From: Lamellibrachia satsuma
Lineage: Eukaryota; Annelida; Polychaeta; Sabellida; Siboglinidae
Reading direction: 5' to 3'
NCBI GenBank assembly: GCA_033239005.1
Contig: BSQZ01000002.1
Span: forward strand, 3,864,501 to 3,928,500
Length of the DNA stretch: 64,000 nt
The notes under the pieces: generated by a model
Databases searched by the model: none
Seen by the model: the letters and a program-made list of their open reading frames with translations, nothing else
Told to the model about the DNA's origin: nothing
Position numbers and translations under genes: made by a program
In this document: piece by piece, positions 59,526-64,000 of the stretch
Layout: every line of letters begins with the position of its first letter
How positions within the stretch are numbered: the stretch's first letter is position 1

Positions 59526-61003
59526 GTTACCATGCCTCCATTTTATCGATGCTAACTTTGTAAACTGGCGATTTGAAAAATCCCACCTTCTTGTCGAACA
59601 ACCCCAAAAAATAACTCTGCCTACATCATTACCACGACCACTTTGCCATGACCACATACCTCGACTCACACCGGAAATCCCACTTTTTTGTACGGCCACC
59701 AATGTCAAATATATGGAATACTAACCATTACCCCCCGCCGTCACCCTCTAACTGTCTGCAGGGCAAATAGTTCTGCGAACACAATCGGTATTGTACATCT
59801 TCATCGTGAACGGTTCCACACGACATAAACTGAGCGCATAAACGAGAAAGACATTCACAAAACACATCATCTTCAAGTATACGCAGTGGCCACCCCAGCT
59901 AGTAATGACACCACTCTATTGTGGCGCACAAACGTTTAAGTGGCCATAAACTGTCGATCAGCGCACCGTTTCATGTGGCCACAAAAATGCGTTCACAGAC
60001 GGAGTCTAATAACTGCAGGTTGTTCAAAGATACGTCCTGTTTTTTTCTAAACTTCTCTGTGGGTAATTTGTAGAGATGGTTGGCAAAGTGAAGGTCAGTG
60101 TAAGTGATAAATAAAGTATACTCAAGTTGCACCCTTTAAAATAAGCATCGCCGTCAAACAACAAAATGTTCTTCTCGTCAAATCACCGACGTGTATTTCT
60201 GATGACGGTAATTTAGAGAAGTTCCGCAATAGAATTAAGTGTCATGTTTCCCTTGACAGAGTGTTGACGGTTTTACGGAGCACAATGCCGTAATAAAATA
60301 CACTTTCAATATTCCACCTTCCTGTATTAAATTTTTTTTTTACAGAACTGTTTAGAAGTATTTCAGAATACAGGCAAACCTGATTACTAATACTCCTGGC
60401 AAGAACACACAGAAACAAAATAATGAAATTGTACAGGATAACAGAGCCATGCACAAGCATTTCAATTCGGAGGGATAACAATAGGAGCATGGCATCTTTA
60501 CAGTACCATAAAAAAATTATGATTATGATTAAAAAAATAATTAGATAATGATTTCATCGTGATTTTTCATTACATTCACTTCTTTATTGGTAAAGCTTTC
60601 AATAATTAAGAGTCAATTTCAATGAGAATCTTTACTAAATGATAACTTTAAAAAAAAAAATTTGCAAAGCTAAATTAATTCTTCCAAACAGAGGTGGACG
60701 GTGACTGTCAAGACCGACACACCGAAGGGGTCACACAGGGGGTGTACTTGACCAATAAATAACCCACCCTTCATCAGTGGGGCACCCAAACACAATTTAT
60801 CACCCCTCTACCTCAGCGACACTGGTGCAGTGGGGTATTAATACACGATGGCCCACTAGCACAACTGCACTGGGGTTCTTGGGTCATCTACCCCAGAAAC
60901 GCTGTAGGTGACTGTAACAACGATAAATATTACTTCGCACAGACTGGTAGAACAGCACCCAGAGATTGGACAGCACCAAAGAATATAAAGGAAAAAATAG
61001 AAT
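59526..61003. other. Unique non-coding stretch
   Basis: No exon or clear repeat. AT-rich at 60500-60690. Short open frames only. Confidence 0.4.
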
Positions 61004-61215
61004 AGTAGGGTACCGGGATGATGTAATGCAAACGTAATTTTCAAGCATACCATCACTGTGACTGTTTTATGAGAACATGGACAACGTTGTCAATAGATGT
61101 CATTATCTGCACAATATATAAATGAAAATTATATAAAAGTATAGGATACCAGGGGGTAATACAATGCAAAGTACACTTTTCAGGCATGGTGACTGCTTTA
61201 CGGATGGACAAAGAA
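61004..61215 (+). repeat. Degenerate tandem duplication, offset about 131 bp
   Basis: TAGGGTACCGGGATGATGTA, ATGCAAACGTAATTTTCAAGC and GTGACTGTTTTATG (61006-61071) are repeated as TAGGATACCAGGGGGTAATA, ATGCAAAGTACACTTTTCAG and GTGACTGCTTTACG (61141-61203). Confidence 0.7.
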
Positions 61216-62184
61216 TGATAAAAGTCATCTTAATGCCAATGTCTCAATACTGAAACTCACAGCTTACACAGGCAAGTTGATGAACATTGTAATCTACTTT
61301 CTAGTGCATGAATTCCACCTGGCTAGCTCTTGCACAACAACAACAAGTCTACATCGTGATGATCAATTCGACCCATGAGCAATCTACTCATGTGACAGTA
61401 GATAGCACCAATTTTTATATAAAAATGACGTTGGCATTTATCTGATGTTACTCTTGTCAAGCGCACATAAAAAAATGACAACCCAGGACAAAGCTTGGCA
61501 CTGGGACAAGACAGTGACTCTGGCCCTCCTCACAGATCAGTGCACAGAGGGGCGGCAAGATAAACCCCCCTTTGATATGCATGACCCCTAAACTGCAGTT
61601 AGCCCCAGAGTGGTAATTACCCACCATCAATCACCCCGCTGGGCAGGTGCAACAGTAAACCCCAGAATGCCAGAGACGCCCACATATTAACACCGTCTGG
61701 GTGTCTACCGCGCTTCCTCCAGATTCTGACTCGATTTTCAGGCCACCATGAATATGATCCCGGGGACTAATTGTGTCTAGGACGTCAGAGAGCATCTAAT
61801 ATATTTAGCAGCTTCGTCGAAACTGTCAGGCCATTAGACAAATGTGAGTGCATGTGTGTATGTGTGCATGCGTATATGCATGTATATGTACACCTCTTCT
61901 GTGTTGTCTGTGCTAGACATGAATGTTGTGATGGACAGGTAATCGACCAGAGGTCAATCGGACAGCAGTTAATAAGTCTGAGATGTATCAGACACTTAGT
62001 AATTGCTACCCACTAACTTAGGTGTTGGGGCGACACCCTCTTGCCAGCGTGTTTATCATACGAGATACCATATTTATACACGGCTAATCAAACCGTCTCT
62101 GAACTAGAACTTCTTGGGTGGTGATTAAAAGACCAAGTACAACACGGACAAGTTGTCACTGTAAGCACTTGTTTGTTCTTGGTA
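61216..62184. other. Unique non-coding stretch
   Basis: A mixed CpG-containing patch lies at about 61480-61800. There is an alternating TG/CA/TA tract near 61845-61890. No exon is supported. Confidence 0.4.
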
Positions 62185-62365
62185 AAATTTTTTTTATTGT
62201 TCCACAAATAAATCTCAAGGTCGGTGAACTTATCCCCAAACAGCTCAGCGTTTCAAGGAACCCGGGAAGGTGCTGCAGACCAAAGTAAGGGGCCATGCAG
62301 TCATTGTAGAGCAGGATCAAGATGGTGTCGAGGGTCCACATGCTCTCGGCCATTAATCCACACTT
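62185..62365 (-). pseudogene. ARID1/Osa-like C-terminal fragment, probably dead
   Basis: The minus-strand frame reads KCGLMAES, then [14 protein letters not shown], then [13 protein letters not shown]. This follows the BAF250 C-terminal (armadillo-like) region of ARID1/Osa, a subunit of the BAF chromatin-remodelling complex, whose family pattern is KSGLLAES-x-WALDTINILLYDD-x-(6)-F-x-L-x-x-LPG-(F/L)-LE. After the LPGFLE motif the match is lost. A different frame ([15 protein letters not shown]) stays open for another 20 or so codons. Upstream there is an in-frame stop within about 16 codons and a purine-rich, unconvincing acceptor. No neighbouring exons were seen. It is best read as a processed or transduced fragment. 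A diverged real exon is the alternative. Confidence 0.45.
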
Positions 62366-62489
62366 GTTATGGTTTTTATTATTATTGGAATCACTGTGTT
62401 AGGTTTAATCAGTTTCGTTGATCAGTCCAGTCCAGTCGACCATTTTTGTGGGCAAATGTTACTGAAATGTCAACTCAGAGAGAGAATAC

Positions 62490-62545
62490 CTGCACACACG
62501 CATGCATGCAAGCACGCACGCACGCACGCACGCACGCACACACGT
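62490..62545. repeat. (CGCA)n-rich tract
   Basis: ACGCACGCACGCACGCACGC flanked by GCATGCATGCAA and ACACACGTACG. Alternating purine-pyrimidine, with Z-DNA potential. Confidence 0.9.
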
Positions 62546-63492
62546 ACGCAGACATGCACCAAGTGACATACATTGTGACCAAGTCATGAACATGACAACT
62601 GATGTATACATTCATACTTGCAACAGAGTCACAAAGCCAACTTTTGTTGGTTTGGTGACAAAATAATTGGCTGCTATAATATCCCAATCAATAGAAACGT
62701 TTCAAGTCTCAATTGTAGACACACTTTGCCTATGATGCCGCTGAAATGACTATTGTGAAATATGTGCCCCATTCTGAACCACCAACACCATCTTTGTATC
62801 ATAAGATGCTAGCCTGGTCTATATAAGAAGATATGGGCAATTAAGGGTTTGGTGGCCATCTTGAATTTCACCTTTTTCCATTCTGAATATCTTGGTATAT
62901 TTTTAATACGGTTATCAGTGATCATTTCAGAGTTCAAACAGCAGAGATGGTTTTTGTTGCAATTTGTGGTGGGTCTTGTGATTGACTAGATTAGAAAGAA
63001 TTAAGTTATCGTGTTCCGAAGACAAGTTTTGTGTGGGTGTAAAAGCCATTTGTTAATCTGGTGAGACATTAGTCATGAATGTCCACCCAGACCCTGTGGA
63101 GATATGTGAGAAGACACCACATCAACTACATCACATGGGTTTTACAGCTAGATATCTGGTTGGCTATCTGACATATTAGGAAGGCACATTTTTTATGACC
63201 TACAGGTAGAAATTTTAGAAAACCTTGAATTTCTTAATATTTTGTTAATATTCTAACCTAAACAATAATAATAATATGTGCAGTAAAAGTATGGAAATCA
63301 TCTTCATGAACATTACCAAATTAATTAGAAATGTTTCAATCTACAAAATCTGAGGGCCCATTCCATGACATTATTTTTTAATTGTTTATATACTGTTTCT
63401 CATTGATAACACGTCATCTCTGAACATATCCGTTTCCTCGATTAAAACTCCGTCCAACGAGCGCAATCTCCTGCAACACCAGCGCCACCTAC
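62546..63492 (-). other. Presumed intron downstream of the 63.5 kb exon
   Basis: AT-moderate unique sequence with no further exon that I can pair by splice sites. It begins, on the minus strand, with the donor GTAGGTGG. Confidence 0.45.
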
Positions 63493-63688
63493 CTGTCACA
63501 GCCGACACCTGTTCGAAGTTCATGTTCTCTAACACACTGATGTGTTTGCCGTCGACAAGCAGTTGCGTGGTGTCGCCACCGAGCTGTCCGACCGGGATCT
63601 GGATGGTGGTGGGATCATCGCCGCGTGCCTCGACGACCGTCAGGGCTTGTTCGATGAGCAACATCTCGCACTGCTTGTGTTGGTGTTC
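63493..63688 (-). CDS. Internal coding exon of an unrecognised gene
   Basis: On the minus strand the acceptor GGCTGGTTTCAG (AG at 63689-63690) precedes an open exon of 196 nt that ends in TGACAG before the donor GTAGGT (GT at 63491-63492). The acceptor is phase 0 and the donor phase 1. The 65 complete codons start EHQHKQCEMLLIEQALTVVE, include ARGDDP, then TTIQIPVGQLGGDTTQLL, and end NFEQVSAVT. The exon is rich in CpG and in C- or G-ending codons, unlike the AT-rich DNA around it, which supports coding. The Gln/Val/Gly-rich low-complexity style resembles activation regions of zinc-finger transcription factors, but no domain is complete and I do not recognise the protein. Upstream exons must lie beyond the window and downstream exons to the left. 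Confidence 0.8.
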
Positions 63689-63690
63689 CT

Positions 63691-63914
63691 GAAACCAGCC
63701 AACATTTCTCATCAGACTTGGGGTCAATCTCGTTGCAACAAGAATTGAAACCAGCCAATATTTCTCATCAGACTTGGGGTCAATCACGTTGCAACAAGAA
63801 TTAAAACCAGCCAACATTTCTCATCAGACTTGTGGTCAATCACGTTGCAACAAGAATTGAAACCAGCCAACATTTCTCATCAGACTTGGTGTCAATCACG
63901 TTGCAACAAGAATT
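63691..63914. repeat. 56-bp tandem repeat, exactly 4 copies, at the exon edge
   Basis: The unit starts GAAACCAGCCAACATTTCTC and ends GTTGCAACAAGAATT. Copies start at 63691, 63747, 63803 and 63859 with a handful of substitutions. The first copy abuts the acceptor of the exon: on the minus strand its end GGCTGGTTTC supplies the pyrimidine tract before the AG, where the other copies read GGCTGGTTTCAATTC or GGCTGGTTTTAATTC. Confidence 0.97.
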
Positions 63915-64000
63915 GAAATGACAATTCCAATTCCAAATTCTGTAACTGAAAATGGTGTTTTGTTTTTAAAAGTAATTGGAGGAAATGTAATTGGTATTTT

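Noticed and set aside
63691..63914. CRISPR-like or attachment-site repeats
   Set aside because: The entire 56-bp unit repeats without unique spacers and lies in an intron.

Overview
This is eukaryotic (metazoan) genomic DNA and almost all of it is non-coding. Nothing bacterial or phage-like is present: there are no dense ORFs, operons or ribosome-binding sites. The evidence for an animal is one spliced coding exon, several decayed non-LTR retrotransposon (LINE) 3' ends, a tRNA-derived SINE, a hAT-type MITE, long AT and GT microsatellites and many minisatellites. A marine invertebrate, perhaps a mollusc, fits the repeat style. That placement is an inference and I cannot name a species.

Layout. 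0-7 kb: a CC(A/G)T simple repeat, a dispersed repeat pair, a LINE C-terminus remnant and a degenerate 0.2 kb tandem duplication. 7.5-11.9 kb: a satellite of about 110 copies of a 40-bp unit with nested higher-order repeats. It lies inside a dispersed element whose second copy, at 33.3-33.8 kb, holds the satellite-like block only once. 12-24 kb: LINE 3' ends (12.2, 15.05 and 20.0 kb), small tandem repeats, a dispersed repeat pair (18.1 and 22.5 kb) and a 36-bp minisatellite. 24-32 kb: AT and GT microsatellites, 14-, 21- and 20-bp arrays, a SINE on the minus strand, a perfect 17-bp-arm hairpin and a 48-bp minisatellite. 33-50 kb: element copy B, a 46-bp array, a well-preserved LINE C-terminal remnant at 37.4 kb, another dispersed pair (39.4 and 47.3 kb), a hAT-like MITE at 44.96-45.42 kb, and a reverse-transcriptase remnant at 48.9 kb. 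50-62 kb: G-rich and C-rich arrays, a 33-bp array split by a retroelement insertion, an inverted-repeat structure at 56.4-56.7 kb and two related retroelement 3' tails.

The only convincing host coding sequence is a 196-nt internal exon on the minus strand at 63493-63688, with good splice sites, from a gene I do not recognise. A short ARID1/Osa-like fragment (minus strand, 62185-62365) looks like a pseudogene. If the exon's gene continues downstream on the minus strand, some or most of this window may be its intron or 3' flank. Several CpG-containing, homeobox-site-rich unique stretches could be enhancers, but that cannot be shown from one sequence. Most long open frames here come from minisatellites whose period is a multiple of three and should not be read as genes.
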